A stretch of DNA of 30,530 bases, from contig JAEZIW010000235.1 in NCBI GenBank assembly GCA_023436525.1, forward strand, positions 1-30,530, written 5' to 3'. The position numbers and the translations under genes are program-made. Shown here one piece after another: positions 6,720 to 15,196 of this stretch; the stretch's first letter is position 1; each line of letters begins with the position of its first letter. A model generated the notes under the pieces. The model was not told the DNA's origin, searched no databases, and saw nothing but the letters and a program-made list of their open reading frames with translations. The DNA is from Bacillota bacterium (lineage in GTDB: Bacteria > Bacillota > Clostridia > Christensenellales > SZUA-584).

Positions 6720-9176
6720 TTATTCAGCTGCCTCTTTGGCAGCCTGCTCTTCCTCAAACTGTTTACGAATCTGTTCATCGAGTTTATCCATTTCGTGCGT
6801 GCGGAAAGCCAAATCGATTACCGAACCGTCTGCAGCATTTACCGCAAAAATCTCCGTTAATCCTTCGCCCTTATTGCCTTCGTACTCCCAAACATCATGA
6901 AGATAAACAACCCATGCCGGGACCTTCAGTTGATAATCCAGACCATCCCCCTGAGGCACCAGCACATTGGTGAGCACAATTTTATCTATAACGTAATTTA
7001 AATCAAATATCTCTTGTTCATACTCTTTTTGTCTCTCAACCGACTTCGACCAACCGAGTGTCATGGTGTCCCTTATGGTCTGCTGTACTTTTTCCCAAGG
7101 CAGCAGCGCCACATTCTCTTTTTCCACTTCTGCTACAGCTGTTGCATTATCCCATGAAATGGACTGGACGCCTGCATCATCCACATAGATCCCTAGTCTT
7201 TCAGGCCACCATCTCTCAAAATAATCGTCTTCTCTGATGTTAAAATGATGGGAATCCTGAAAAGATAAATCAGCCGGAACGCTGCCATTGTCTGTTCTGC
7301 CAAAGCTCACATACCATCCGGCCGACGGAAAAGCATCCAGGCAGGTGTTGACGATAACCGCTCTGTCTGTCCCAACCACATCCATGTCTTCAATACCCAT
7401 GTCCGTCAGCGCTTTTTTGGCTTGCTTTATGGCTTCTTGCTCAGTGAGCTTCGACGCTTCCAGTGTTTTGTCCATGAATTTGAACAGATGTGGCCACCCG
7501 CTGTCTCTGACCCATTCCTCAAGCTGCATACAATAATTGCCCGTGTACTTATCGATATAACATCCATTTTCTCTGGCAAGGAAATTAATCCGGCTCCCGT
7601 CTGACCTTTGAAATATGAGATTGCCTGACAGCACAGTGTTTTCATCAATCGGAGTAAACACTTCCGGCTGCGCCGCCGCAATTTGAGTTTTCAGTTCTTT
7701 TATTTCGTCCTTTCTTTTCGCGTCGTGTTCATACATATAGCTGAGCAGCTCTTCGAGTTCTTCCTTTGTTTGCGAAGACTCTCTCACCCCGACGATATCA
7801 TCAGCAAAGTAATTAAGCATACGTCTGAGCGTTTCATTATCGAAGCTGCGCTTTTGCACCTTGTATACCGGAAACACATCCGTCTCGGGTGTCACAATCT
7901 TCGCGTTGATATCCACATTCAAATTCGGTATTGAATATGTCTCCACCCAGTCCGGGAAATTGCCGTAGCCTTCGTTCGGGTCCACTTCGGGTTCTGGTAA
8001 GGGCGTCGCTTCTGGTTCTGCCGCTGATGCCGTTTCCTCCTCAACAACCGCAGCGTTATCAACAGGCTGCGCCTTTATCGGCTGGCATGCCGTTGTAAAG
8101 CACGTGAATATCAGAAGACCGGAAAGCACCAGCGCGGCGAGCCTTACGGGCAGCTTCGAGCGCTTGTCCATAAATATACCCCTCACGCGTTTTTCCATCG
8201 ACGCGCGACTGTTTGAAACGCCCATCCCCAGCAGATACGCGTTCGCCTTGCTCCCAAGGTCTATCATCGTCTGCGCATAATCCAGCCTTTCCGGCTTGTT
8301 GAAACTTGCCGTCACGCTCGCGTCGCAGGCGGCCTCCATGTCCGTCTCAATCTGCTTTGATGCCAGCCACACCACCGGATTAAACCAGTACACACAGCGC
8401 AGCAGCATCAACAGCAGCGCAGTCAGATAATCCCGGCGGCGGTAATGCATCAGCTCATGGCGGATGCCGTATTCAATCTGCCTTACGTCCATGCCGGTCA
8501 GCATGCTTTGCGGCAGCAGCAGCCTTGGCTTCAGCGACGCGGTCAGTGCGGGTGTGCTTAGCCAATCCTGCACCAGCACCTTGATATCGGCTCGAATGCG
8601 CATATCGCGCTTGCACACATCAACAATCTGAAATATATCATCCGGCGCGGGGCATCCTTTGCTCGTTTTTCTCCTGATTCGGTGCGATAACAGCAGCAGC
8701 ACGCCTGCGCTGACCGTCGCACCCGCTGCCCACAGCATCACCAGCGCTTTCGTCCAATTTATCGGCTTGCTGTAAACCGGCGTCACTTGAGGTGCTGTGT
8801 TTTCGCTCACAGACGGTATTTCGTCTGCCCTCATCATCGGCTGCTCATACATCATCGGCTCAGATGTATCATTATACATCGGCACAGCACTGTCAACCGA
8901 GTCAACAATATCGAGCGCCGCTTCCTGAATTGGCGAGTCAACAGGCTTCTCTTGCGCTGTCTGAACAGCCGCTTCGGGTATCACAAACAGCTTCACATCG
9001 CTGTTAATCGTCACGGGAATTATCAGGCGTAATATCAGCAGTGCCCACACCGCATACCCGAGTATCGGCGATATGTGCCTGCGAAACAGGCGCTTAAACA
9101 GCATAACCGCAGCAAACAGCACAACCGAGTATACTGTGATTTCGAGAAGGATGCGAAGGATCGTGCTCATGCTCAT
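6720..9176 (-). CDS. BlaR1-like M56 membrane metalloprotease with an unusual C-terminal domain
   Basis: M56 proteins are membrane zinc proteases that, on sensing a signal, cleave their BlaI-type repressor. The 818 residues begin with two membrane helices (about 8-28 and 36-56), a low-complexity outer loop, and a third helix near 142-164. The zinc site HELMH is at residues 240-244, then YWFNPVVWLA and EMEACD-like ETDMEAACD, and a fourth helix near 347-365. From about 380 a Pro/Glu linker leads to some 430 residues that should be outside the cell. This part is not the penicillin-binding domain of true BlaR1; it somewhat resembles the DUF6034-type domain found on other clostridial M56 proteins, which is a tentative match. 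The ATG overlaps the stop of blaI (ATGA), so the pair is coupled and shares the blaI operator. The sensed signal is unknown. Confidence 0.85.
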   Translation of the reverse strand: MSMSTILRILLEITVYSVVLFAAVMLFKRLFRRHISPILGYAVWALLILRLIIPVTINSDVKLFVIPEAAVQTAQEKPVDSPIQEAALDIVDSVDSAVPMYNDTSEPMMYEQPMMRADEIPSVSENTAPQVTPVYSKPINWTKALVMLWAAGATVSAGVLLLLSHRIRRKTSKGCPAPDDIFQIVDVCKRDMRIRADIKVLVQDWLSTPALTASLKPRLLLPQSMLTGMDVRQIEYGIRHELMHYRRRDYLTALLLMLLRCVYWFNPVVWLASKQIETDMEAACDASVTASFNKPERLDYAQTMIDLGSKANAYLLGMGVSNSRASMEKRVRGIFMDKRSKLPVRLAALVLSGLLIFTCFTTACQPIKAQPVDNAAVVEEETASAAEPEATPLPEPEVDPNEGYGNFPDWVETYSIPNLNVDINAKIVTPETDVFPVYKVQKRSFDNETLRRMLNYFADDIVGVRESSQTKEELEELLSYMYEHDAKRKDEIKELKTQIAAAQPEVFTPIDENTVLSGNLIFQRSDGSRINFLARENGCYIDKYTGNYCMQLEEWVRDSGWPHLFKFMDKTLEASKLTEQEAIKQAKKALTDMGIEDMDVVGTDRAVIVNTCLDAFPSAGWYVSFGRTDNGSVPADLSFQDSHHFNIREDDYFERWWPERLGIYVDDAGVQSISWDNATAVAEVEKENVALLPWEKVQQTIRDTMTLGWSKSVERQKEYEQEIFDLNYVIDKIVLTNVLVPQGDGLDYQLKVPAWVVYLHDVWEYEGNKGEGLTEIFAVNAADGSVIDLAFRTHEMDKLDEQIRKQFEEEQAAKEAAE

Positions 9177-9550
9177 TCACCGTCCTTTTTAATATCGTCG
9201 AGCAGCGCCTTTAATTCCTCGCGGTCTTTGGCGGTTAGTGCGCTGCCTTTAATCATGCAGACGAGAAATTCCTTGGCGGCTTTTTCGTCTATTTTATCGA
9301 GTATGGTTTCGCTTTCGGCGATAATGCAGTCGCTCTTCTCTATCTGCGGATAGTAGAACTTATCGCGCCCGAGCTGTTCAAAACCAATCAGCCCTTTTTC
9401 ATTCATGCGTTTTAAGTAGGTCACATAAGTGTTGTATTTCCAGTCGGTCTGCCCGCTCATCGCGTCGATAATGCCGGACACGGGTTGATGCGGCTTGTCC
9501 CACAGCACGGTCATCACGGCCCATTCCGTTTTGGTCAGCGCGTTTTTCAT
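9173..9550 (-). CDS. BlaI/MecI-family repressor, partner of the M56 protease
   Basis: Winged-helix repressor of 125 residues, the usual family length. The DNA-binding domain covers about residues 1-75 (LTKTEWAVMTVLW, then DWKYNTYVTYLKRMNEKGLIG), and the C-terminal helices form the dimer and contain the region cut by the partner protease. It is the first gene of a two-gene unit and overlaps the M56 gene by four bases. Its own promoter carries a palindrome with TACA/TGTA halves over the -10, so autorepression is likely. A second BlaI in this window (24599-24973) is closely similar (YNTY, KGxIG, GRDxFYYP, IIAES are shared) and has the same promoter design. Confidence 0.93.
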   Translation of the reverse strand: MKNALTKTEWAVMTVLWDKPHQPVSGIIDAMSGQTDWKYNTYVTYLKRMNEKGLIGFEQLGRDKFYYPQIEKSDCIIAESETILDKIDEKAAKEFLVCMIKGSALTAKDREELKALLDDIKKDGE

Positions 9551-9586
9551 AGCGTTGCCCTCGCTTTCCGATTTTCGGTCTTATTG

Positions 9587-9621
9587 ATTACAATTGTAGT
9601 TGTGTGTTTAAGGTTTGTCAA
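9587..9621 (-). promoter_or_regulatory. blaI-M56 promoter with overlapping BlaI operator
   Basis: Minus strand TTGACA (9616-9621), 17-bp spacer, TACAAT (9593-9598). The -10 lies inside the perfect palindrome TACAATTGTA (9589-9598), and the wider site is ATTACAATTGTAGT (9587-9600), close to the known BlaI/MecI operator form with TACA/TGTA halves. Repressor bound here would block RNA polymerase directly. Confidence 0.85.
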
Positions 9622-9718
9622 GTTATTTGTAAAAAAAAGTTTGTAATAATAGGCTTTTATAAAAATCTGGCTCGGGCAGTTGCAAAGTCACAACAATCAG
9701 CCGACTACTACTATAGAT

Positions 9719-10279
9719 CTACTGATTAAGCTCGCCGCAATCCATCGTCACCGTTTCTTCGCCGCCATCCCAGCTCAGCTTGAGCGTGACATTTTTGACC
9801 TTATCCAGCAGATCGTTTTTATCGGCTCCAAATTCCGCTACCTGTTCATCCGTGTTCACGGACAGATCGACCGAATAGGATGCGCCGTTCGCCGTCACAT
9901 CGGGAATGAAGTCAACAGGCTGATGCTGGTCATAGTTGGTGAGTCCCGTGGTGAAAAGATATAGCATGTCCTCATCAAACAAGATATCGCATTTAAAATT
10001 CTTGAGACTTGTCTTCGTCTTGTTTTTGATGCTCACAGAAAAGAGCAAGCGCTCCTCCCCTGTATCTTGATCCGGATGCAGCGCCCATTGCTCGATTTTA
10101 AAATCAAAACGATCGCTCAGGTCGGTTAATACCTTGCCGGATGCTTCGTCGTAGAAATAGGCATCGGCTTTGGCTTCTGCACCGATCTCTGTCGGGGTGC
10201 TGAGTTTGGCCTCGCACCCGATTGCGGTAATCATCAATATCGCCAATATCGCTAAGATGCCTGCTCTCTTTATCATCAT
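9719..10279 (-). CDS. Putative lipoprotein of unknown function
   Basis: A 186-residue protein with a signal peptide: MMIKRAG, a hydrophobic stretch ILAILAILMITAI, then GC at residues 21-22. The A-I-G-C lipobox is slightly off the usual L-x-x-C, so lipidation at Cys22 is likely but not certain. The mature part is hydrophilic and looks beta-rich (FDFKIEQWALHPD, LLFSVSIKNKTKTSLKNFKCDILFD), reminiscent of small immunoglobulin-like or FxLYD-like extracellular domains; I cannot assign a family. The gene has its own promoter and stands between blaI and the divergent ylbJ. It ends 118 bases before the blaI operator, so readthrough into blaI is possible. Two Met codons at the start (10279, 10276) are equally possible. 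Confidence 0.75.
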   Translation of the reverse strand: MMIKRAGILAILAILMITAIGCEAKLSTPTEIGAEAKADAYFYDEASGKVLTDLSDRFDFKIEQWALHPDQDTGEERLLFSVSIKNKTKTSLKNFKCDILFDEDMLYLFTTGLTNYDQHQPVDFIPDVTANGASYSVDLSVNTDEQVAEFGADKNDLLDKVKNVTLKLSWDGGEETVTMDCGELNQ

Positions 10280-10309
10280 ATTTTGATCATCCTTCTATAT
10301 ATTTCCTCA

Positions 10310-10337
10310 ATTATATCAGGATTCATGATAATAACAA
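10310..10337 (-). promoter_or_regulatory. Probable promoter of the lipoprotein gene
   Basis: Minus strand TTGTTA (10332-10337), 16-bp spacer, TATAAT (10310-10315), about 30 bases upstream of the start; AGAAGGA follows as a ribosome site. Confidence 0.6.
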
Positions 10338-10403
10338 GACGCTTTTCCGACAATTTTCATACGCGCTAAGCGCATCTCATATCATCATATAAAGGTGATA
10401 AGA

Positions 10404-11573
10404 ATGATAAAGAAAATATTGCTCATTGCTTTGGTGGCCGCTCTTTCGGTGCTGCTGCTCATATACCCCGAAAAAGGTCTTAATAGCGCGCGCTTCGGTT
10501 TGAATATATGGTTCAGCTCTGTGCTGCCCGCGCTGTTTCCTTTTATGGCCGCTTCCTTTTTGCTGCTGGAAACCGGCATCGTTCGGCTCCTTGCACATTT
10601 TTTCGCACCCGTTACGCGGCTGCTGTTTTACGCGCCGGGCGAATCGGCGTTCGTTTTTCTGGCCTCCGCGATGTCCGGCTACCCTATGGGCGCGCGCCTC
10701 TCGGCTGAGCTTTATGCCAGTAAACAAATCACCGAATCGGAAGCGCAGCGCATTATCTGCTTCACCAGCGTTTCGGGCCCTGTTTTTATCACCGGTACCG
10801 TCTGCGCCGGGCTGCTCGGCATGCCCGAGGCGGGTATCTATATCGCCGCCGGCCACTATCTTTCCGCTTTTACCGTGGGCATTGTCTGCGGCCTGTTTGC
10901 ACGAAGAAAAAAGCAAAAAAGCGCCCAACTGCCGCAGCTTAGCCTCTCAGACGCATGGCGTCGGTTTAAACATGACGCCGGAAACTGCCCCCCGGTCGGC
11001 GATATGCTCTCGTCTGCCATCGAAAAAGCGCTTCAGGTGCTGCTCAAGGTGGGCGGTTTTATCATTTTGTTTTCCGTCATACTCGAAATGCTTTCGGTAA
11101 CGGGTGTGATGGATGCGCTTCGCTGGGTGTATATGCCGGTTGCGCGTATGGCGGGGTTTAACGCCGACAGCACGCAGGCGCTGCTTTACGGCGGCATGGA
11201 GATGACCGCCGGATGCGCACGCGCGGCCGCGCTGACGCTGCCTCTATTTATTAAGCTGCCGCTGATAGCAAGCATCATCTCGTTCGGCGGACTTTGTGTT
11301 CATATGCAGACTGCCGCCATGACGGCATCTGCCAGCTTAAAACTCAAAGGGTTTGTAACCGCAAAAAGCATTCAGGCGATGCTGGCATTTTTCTTCACAT
11401 CGGTGCTGTTCTCATCATTTCCTATGGTCGCAGCGGCTTCAAACATCGGCGCAGAAACAAAAACAGCCGCTTTCGGCGGCGTCATTTTTGCGGCAGCGGC
11501 AGTTGCCTTGCTGCTCGTTATCAAAAGGTGGCAAAAGAAGCACAAGCGGTCAGCTTTTCCCTTTGCCTCCTAG
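10404..11573 (+). CDS. ylbJ: Sporulation integral membrane protein YlbJ
   Basis: A 389-residue polytopic membrane protein with the nucleoside-recognition/gate fold shared with SpoVAE- and nucleoside-transporter-like proteins. In Bacillus subtilis ylbJ is a sporulation gene of the mother cell whose exact role is unclear. Typical stretches are VLPALFPFMAASFLL near the N terminus, the conserved MSGYPMGARL, and FTSVSGPVFITGTV; about eight hydrophobic segments span the protein. The ATG at 10404 is preferred because AAGGTGAT sits seven bases upstream; a GTG at 10395 falls inside that ribosome site. Its 3' end overlaps the convergent coiled-coil gene by 24 bases. Neighbourhood with coaD and rsmD (ylbI, ylbH in B. 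subtilis) supports the call and hints at a spore former. Confidence 0.9.
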   Translation: MIKKILLIALVAALSVLLLIYPEKGLNSARFGLNIWFSSVLPALFPFMAASFLLLETGIVRLLAHFFAPVTRLLFYAPGESAFVFLASAMSGYPMGARLSAELYASKQITESEAQRIICFTSVSGPVFITGTVCAGLLGMPEAGIYIAAGHYLSAFTVGIVCGLFARRKKQKSAQLPQLSLSDAWRRFKHDAGNCPPVGDMLSSAIEKALQVLLKVGGFIILFSVILEMLSVTGVMDALRWVYMPVARMAGFNADSTQALLYGGMEMTAGCARAAALTLPLFIKLPLIASIISFGGLCVHMQTAAMTASASLKLKGFVTAKSIQAMLAFFFTSVLFSSFPMVAAASNIGAETKTAAFGGVIFAAAAVALLLVIKRWQKKHKRSAFPFAS

Positions 11574-12002
11574 CTCCTGTCTGTTTTGCTTCAAAATCTT
11601 CAAATAATCGCTGAAGTAAGTTTCCACTTCGGCCAGAATATCGTCAGCATATTCATTGGCACCAATTCTTATTTCAGCAGCCGTATCCTCGGCCCTCTTT
11701 ACGATGTCTCTGGCTTTGGCCTCGGCTTCCTGCACCACGGAATCATCAGAGACGCGTGTTTGCAGCTCGTCCTCAGCGCTTTTCACTATGCTGGCGGCTT
11801 CTTCCTGTGCCGAACTTAAAATGATATCCTTCTCTTTGGATATTTCCTCTGCCGCTAAAATTTCCGTCGGCAGCGCGTTTCTCAAATCGCTGATGATTTC
11901 CATGATGATATCGTAGTCCACATTGCGCTTGTTTGAGAACATCGCTTTGGGGCTGTTTTCAACTTCTTCGGTCAGCTCTTCGAGCAGTTCAAGAATCTTC
12001 AT
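11550..12002 (-). CDS. Conserved coiled-coil protein downstream of coaD (often labelled ATPase)
   Basis: 150 residues, cytoplasmic, highly charged. The start MKILELLEELTEEVENSPKA and the block GANEYADDILAEVETY match a clostridial family that sits beside coaD and ylbJ and is often auto-annotated as an ATPase or V-type ATPase subunit H/E-like protein. I see no Walker motif. Residues about 50-120 are Glu/Ala/Lys-rich heptad-like helix (EEISKEKDIILSSAQEEAAS), as in the stalk subunits of rotary ATPases or DivIVA-type proteins; the resemblance may be only structural. It starts four bases after the coaD stop, so it is the last gene of the long minus-strand run. Its function is unknown; membrane scaffolding or a link to ylbJ is possible but unproven. 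Confidence 0.85.
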   Translation of the reverse strand: MKILELLEELTEEVENSPKAMFSNKRNVDYDIIMEIISDLRNALPTEILAAEEISKEKDIILSSAQEEAASIVKSAEDELQTRVSDDSVVQEAEAKARDIVKRAEDTAAEIRIGANEYADDILAEVETYFSDYLKILKQNRQELGGKGKS

Positions 12003-12006
12003 CGTC

Positions 12007-12483
12007 TCACCTGCGGTATTTATTAATCACATCGTCTTTGATTTCATCCGGCACGAGTCCGCTGATGTCTCCGCCATGGTAAACCAGTTCCTTCACCATG
12101 CTGGAGCTTAAAAACGAATGATTGATGTCTGTCATTAAAAATATTGTCTCGACGTCTTTGGCTAGCTTTGAGTTCATCGCAGCCATCTGAAACTCATATT
12201 CAAAATCAGAGATGGCCCGAAGGCCGCGTATCACGAGCTTTGCGTGTTTTCTCTTCATGTAATCCACAAGCAGCCCCGAAAACGAATCCACATGAACACC
12301 CGGCAAATGCGATGTGCTGCGGCTGATGAATTCCATACGCTGGTCGACAGCAAATGCCGGCTTCTTGTTCTTATTGATCAGCACCGCAACCGTGACATCA
12401 TCGAACATGGCTGCCGCACGCGTGATGATGTCAAGATGGCCGGAAGTGACCGGGTCAAAGCTTCCGGGATAAACGCACTTCAT
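12007..12483 (-). CDS. coaD: Phosphopantetheine adenylyltransferase
   Basis: Fourth step of coenzyme A synthesis: joins 4'-phosphopantetheine and ATP to dephospho-CoA and pyrophosphate. The 158 residues are the usual length. The N terminus YPGSFDPVTSGHLDII contains the nucleotidyltransferase T/HxGH site (TSGH, residues 13-16); RGLRAISDFEYEFQMA and the C-terminal LSSSMVKELV (the ISSTxxR-like motif) are both family signatures. The ATG shares one base with the rsmD stop codon (TAATG), so the two are coupled. rsmD-coaD is a widespread pair in Bacillota. Confidence 0.97.
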   Translation of the reverse strand: MKCVYPGSFDPVTSGHLDIITRAAAMFDDVTVAVLINKNKKPAFAVDQRMEFISRSTSHLPGVHVDSFSGLLVDYMKRKHAKLVIRGLRAISDFEYEFQMAAMNSKLAKDVETIFLMTDINHSFLSSSMVKELVYHGGDISGLVPDEIKDDVINKYRR

Positions 12484-13025
12484 TACTTTTCTACTCCGTA
12501 CTTCAAAAACGCCAGCGAAATATCGCCGTAATCCTTGCGTTTTGTCAAATTATACCCCATCGGTATCATAAAATCAAATTTTCTGCGGCATTCCGCCACC
12601 AAAACAGCACCTTCATTGAGTTTGCCCGCGTCCCGCAGGGCATTTAGCAACGGTTCGTACAGGCCCTCGTCGTATGGCGGGTCAATCAGCACAATATCGT
12701 AACAGCCAAGCTGCGGCATCAAGTGAAGCACATCACCCTTCAGCACGCGAAATCCGCTTGTATTGAGGCTCTGTAAATTCTCTTCCAGCGTTTTTTGGCA
12801 TGCTTTTTCGCGCTCCGCAAAATCCACATGTGCCGCCCCGCGCGACAGCGCCTCAATGCCGAGAGCCCCGCTGCCCGCAAACGCATCCAGAACTGCTGCA
12901 CCCGCAATCTGAAACTGAATCGCGCCGAACATCGCTTCCTTCACTTTGTCGGTTGTGGGGCGCACCGCGTCTCTCTTCGGACAGTTTAAACGGCGCCCTT
13001 TAAACGCGCCCGCAATCACGCGCAT
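12483..13025 (-). CDS. rsmD: 16S rRNA (guanine966-N2)-methyltransferase
   Basis: SAM-dependent methylation of G966 in 16S rRNA. The 180 residues show the family start MRVIAGAFKGRRL, the SAM-binding loop DAFAGSGALGIEALSRGA (residues 47-64) and the catalytic N6/N2-type motif DPPY at 115-118. The arginine/threonine segment VRPTTDKVKEAMF is also conserved. It overlaps the fthC stop (TGATG) upstream and the coaD start downstream, showing tight packing in one transcript. Confidence 0.96.
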   Translation of the reverse strand: MRVIAGAFKGRRLNCPKRDAVRPTTDKVKEAMFGAIQFQIAGAAVLDAFAGSGALGIEALSRGAAHVDFAEREKACQKTLEENLQSLNTSGFRVLKGDVLHLMPQLGCYDIVLIDPPYDEGLYEPLLNALRDAGKLNEGAVLVAECRRKFDFMIPMGYNLTKRKDYGDISLAFLKYGVEK

Positions 13026-13576
13026 CAGTATGGCCCAATCACGCGTTTTTCTGTCACAAGCATGTCCATCGAAATATCGTACGGCTCCGCATCAATGCTC
13101 GGAACGATCTGCATGTCGTAGCAAATGCCTATTTTCAGCGCCGTTGTTTCTTTCAGAAAACGGTCGAAGTACCCCACGCCGTAGCCAATGCGGTTTAACG
13201 CCGCGTCGTAAGCGATACCCGGCACCAGCACGACGTCCGGCTCAGCCTGTTCGCTTTCATTCATAATGATCGGTTCAGCAATGCCGTAAATGTTGCTTTT
13301 CATCACCGAATCGAAGGTGTATTCCACGGCTATCAGGTTGTCGTCGTCGACAACGTACGGCAGCGCCACCTTTTTACCCATATCAAGAAGCGCATGCATC
13401 AGCGCCATCAAATTCGGCTCGTTCTTATGTGAGTAATAAGCCATCACACAAGCCGCATGTTTTATGCAGTCCAGATCGAGCAACGTTTGTGTGATTTGCG
13501 CACTCATCGTTTCCGCATCGCGCGAATCAATCAGCAGCCGTTTCTTCAGCATCTCCTGCCTGATATCGTGTTTCAT
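13025..13576 (-). CDS. fthC: 5-formyltetrahydrofolate cyclo-ligase
   Basis: ATP-dependent conversion of 5-formyl-THF to 5,10-methenyl-THF, salvaging the folate pool. 183 residues, normal length. The N-terminal basic ATP-binding part (IRQEMLKKRL) and the C-terminal signature VPGIAYDAALNRIGYGVGYFDRFL region (residues 118-141) are diagnostic. Older names are ygfA, yqgN and MTHFS. It begins inside the last codons of alr (ATGA overlap) and overlaps rsmD, so it is co-translated with both. Confidence 0.95.
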   Translation of the reverse strand: MKHDIRQEMLKKRLLIDSRDAETMSAQITQTLLDLDCIKHAACVMAYYSHKNEPNLMALMHALLDMGKKVALPYVVDDDNLIAVEYTFDSVMKSNIYGIAEPIIMNESEQAEPDVVLVPGIAYDAALNRIGYGVGYFDRFLKETTALKIGICYDMQIVPSIDAEPYDISMDMLVTEKRVIGPY

Positions 13577-14700
13577 CGCTCATCCTCATAGTATAGTCTC
13601 GGCACACGCGGAGACAGTGCGCAGAGTATTTCGTAATTGATGGTGCCGCATAAAGCCGCATATTCTTCAACGGGCAGGCTCGCTCCCTTTTGGGTGCCGA
13701 AGCACACCACGTTGTCGTGCAGCTTCACACCGTCTATGTCTGTCACATCAATCAGTATCTGATCCATACACACGCGCCCGATTACCTTGGCACGTTTGCC
13801 GCCCACGAGCACCTCACCCTTGCTGGAAAGCAGCCGGTTAAAGCCGTCCGCGTAGCCGATTGGCAGCGTTGCCACACGCGTTTCCCTCTTCGTTGTGTAT
13901 GTGGCGCCGTAGCTTAGGCTTTCATCCGGCCCGATTGTTTTAATGTGCGACACCTGCGTGTGCAGCGACATGGCCGGTTCCAGCGGCACATCCCGTTTCA
14001 CCTCGTCAGACGGGTAGCAGCCGTACATGGCGATACCGACGCGCACCATATCGTAATGCAGGTCGGGGCTGTCAAGTGTGCCGCCGCTGTTTGCGGCGTG
14101 AATGATCGGCGAAAAGCCCTTTTCCTTAACGAGTGCGATAAACTCCTTAAAGCGGTCGTTCTGCTGCGTGGTATAGGCCTTGTCAGCTTCGTCCGCCGTG
14201 GCAAAATGCGTCATCAGCCCCTCAAGGCTAAGGCATTCTTCGCCGGCTATGATATCCAGCAGTTCTGCCGCCTCGCTGAGCGTTTTAACGCCGACGCGGT
14301 TCATCCCCGTATCCACCTTTAAGTGCAGCTTCATCGTTTTGCCGAACTCTTTGGCGGCATCTGTCGCGTTTTTAACGCAGTCACGCGAGGTAATCACCAT
14401 CGATAGACCAAGATCGGCACCCTTTCGCCACTGAGATCGGTTAGATGGCCCCAGTACGAGAATCGGCGCGGTGATGCCGTCATCTCTGAGTGTCACCGCT
14501 TCCTCCGGAATAGCGACTGCAACCCAGTTTGCGCCCGCTTCTATCGCGGCTTTGGATGCCATCACGCTGCCGTGACCGTAGCCATCCGCCTTCACCACCG
14601 CACAAAACATGGTGTTCTGCGGCAGTTGTTCTTTGATATTTTTCACATTGCGCTTGATCGCGCTTAAATTAACCTTCGCGTAAGTCGGCCTTAATAACAT
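13573..14700 (-). CDS. alr: Alanine racemase
   Basis: PLP enzyme making D-alanine for peptidoglycan. 375 residues, normal length. The PLP-binding lysine is K37 in VVKADGYGHG; the second catalytic residue is the Tyr in SLSYGATY, and RVCMDQILIDVTD is a conserved C-terminal block. The start MLLRPTYAKVNLSAIKRN matches other family members. It sits 48 bases after the ACT gene and overlaps fthC by four. In spore formers alanine racemase can be vegetative or spore-associated; the context here, next to housekeeping genes, favours the vegetative role. Confidence 0.97.
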   Translation of the reverse strand: MLLRPTYAKVNLSAIKRNVKNIKEQLPQNTMFCAVVKADGYGHGSVMASKAAIEAGANWVAVAIPEEAVTLRDDGITAPILVLGPSNRSQWRKGADLGLSMVITSRDCVKNATDAAKEFGKTMKLHLKVDTGMNRVGVKTLSEAAELLDIIAGEECLSLEGLMTHFATADEADKAYTTQQNDRFKEFIALVKEKGFSPIIHAANSGGTLDSPDLHYDMVRVGIAMYGCYPSDEVKRDVPLEPAMSLHTQVSHIKTIGPDESLSYGATYTTKRETRVATLPIGYADGFNRLLSSKGEVLVGGKRAKVIGRVCMDQILIDVTDIDGVKLHDNVVCFGTQKGASLPVEEYAALCGTINYEILCALSPRVPRLYYEDER

Positions 14701-14748
14701 GATACCCTTCTTAAAGGCGCCCTTAAGTAAAGCGTCGCAAATTTTCGT

Positions 14749-15177
14749 TCAGATTTTGTAGATGTCCTGCTCGGAAAGCAGCTTAACGCCGCCGGCCTCA
14801 AGCGCTTTGGTGGCCTTTTCCACATCCTCAACACGGAACAGTATCAGCGCGTTTTCATTCGGCGTGCGAACAAACGAATACAGGTATTCCACGCTGATAT
14901 CCGCCGCATCCAGCAGCTGCAGCACCGTGGCCAGCCCGCCCGGTTTGTCGGTCACCTCCGCCACTATCACGTCGGTGGTGTTGGCTGTGAAGCCGTGGCT
15001 CTTGAGCATCGCAATCGCTTTGTCGGGTTCGCTTACGATGCAGCGCATAATGCCGAAATTCGTTGTATCAGCAATAGACAGCGCGATGAGATCCACGCCG
15101 CCTTCGCCCAGTACTTCCGTGATTTTGGCGAGACGACCCTTTTTGTTCTCCACAAATACGGATATCTGCTTTATCAT
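14749..15177 (-). CDS. Tandem ACT-domain protein
   Basis: 142 residues consisting of two ACT domains: residues 1-65 (IKQISVFVENKKGRLAKITEVLGEGGVDL) and about 70-142 (VIVAEVTDKPGGLATVLQLLDAADISVEYLYSF). ACT domains bind amino acids, and this stand-alone type is usually found directly after phenylacetate-CoA ligase or indolepyruvate oxidoreductase genes, as here. A plausible role is sensing aromatic amino acids and controlling the adjacent enzymes; that is inference. The ATG at 15177 is chosen over the GTG at 15180 because AGGAGG lies seven bases before it. It begins 19 bases after paaK, in the same transcript. Confidence 0.88.
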   Translation of the reverse strand: MIKQISVFVENKKGRLAKITEVLGEGGVDLIALSIADTTNFGIMRCIVSEPDKAIAMLKSHGFTANTTDVIVAEVTDKPGGLATVLQLLDAADISVEYLYSFVRTPNENALILFRVEDVEKATKALEAGGVKLLSEQDIYKI

Positions 15178-15196
15178 CACAACGCCTCCTCATGTA

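Noticed and set aside
7427..7681. Frameshifted extra gene inside the M56 gene
   Set aside because: It is only an alternative frame of the intact 818-codon gene.
9703..9722. Possible third BlaI operator (ACTACTACTATAGATCTACT)
   Set aside because: It has ACTAC but no GTAGT arm at the right spacing and overlaps the end of the lipoprotein gene rather than a promoter.
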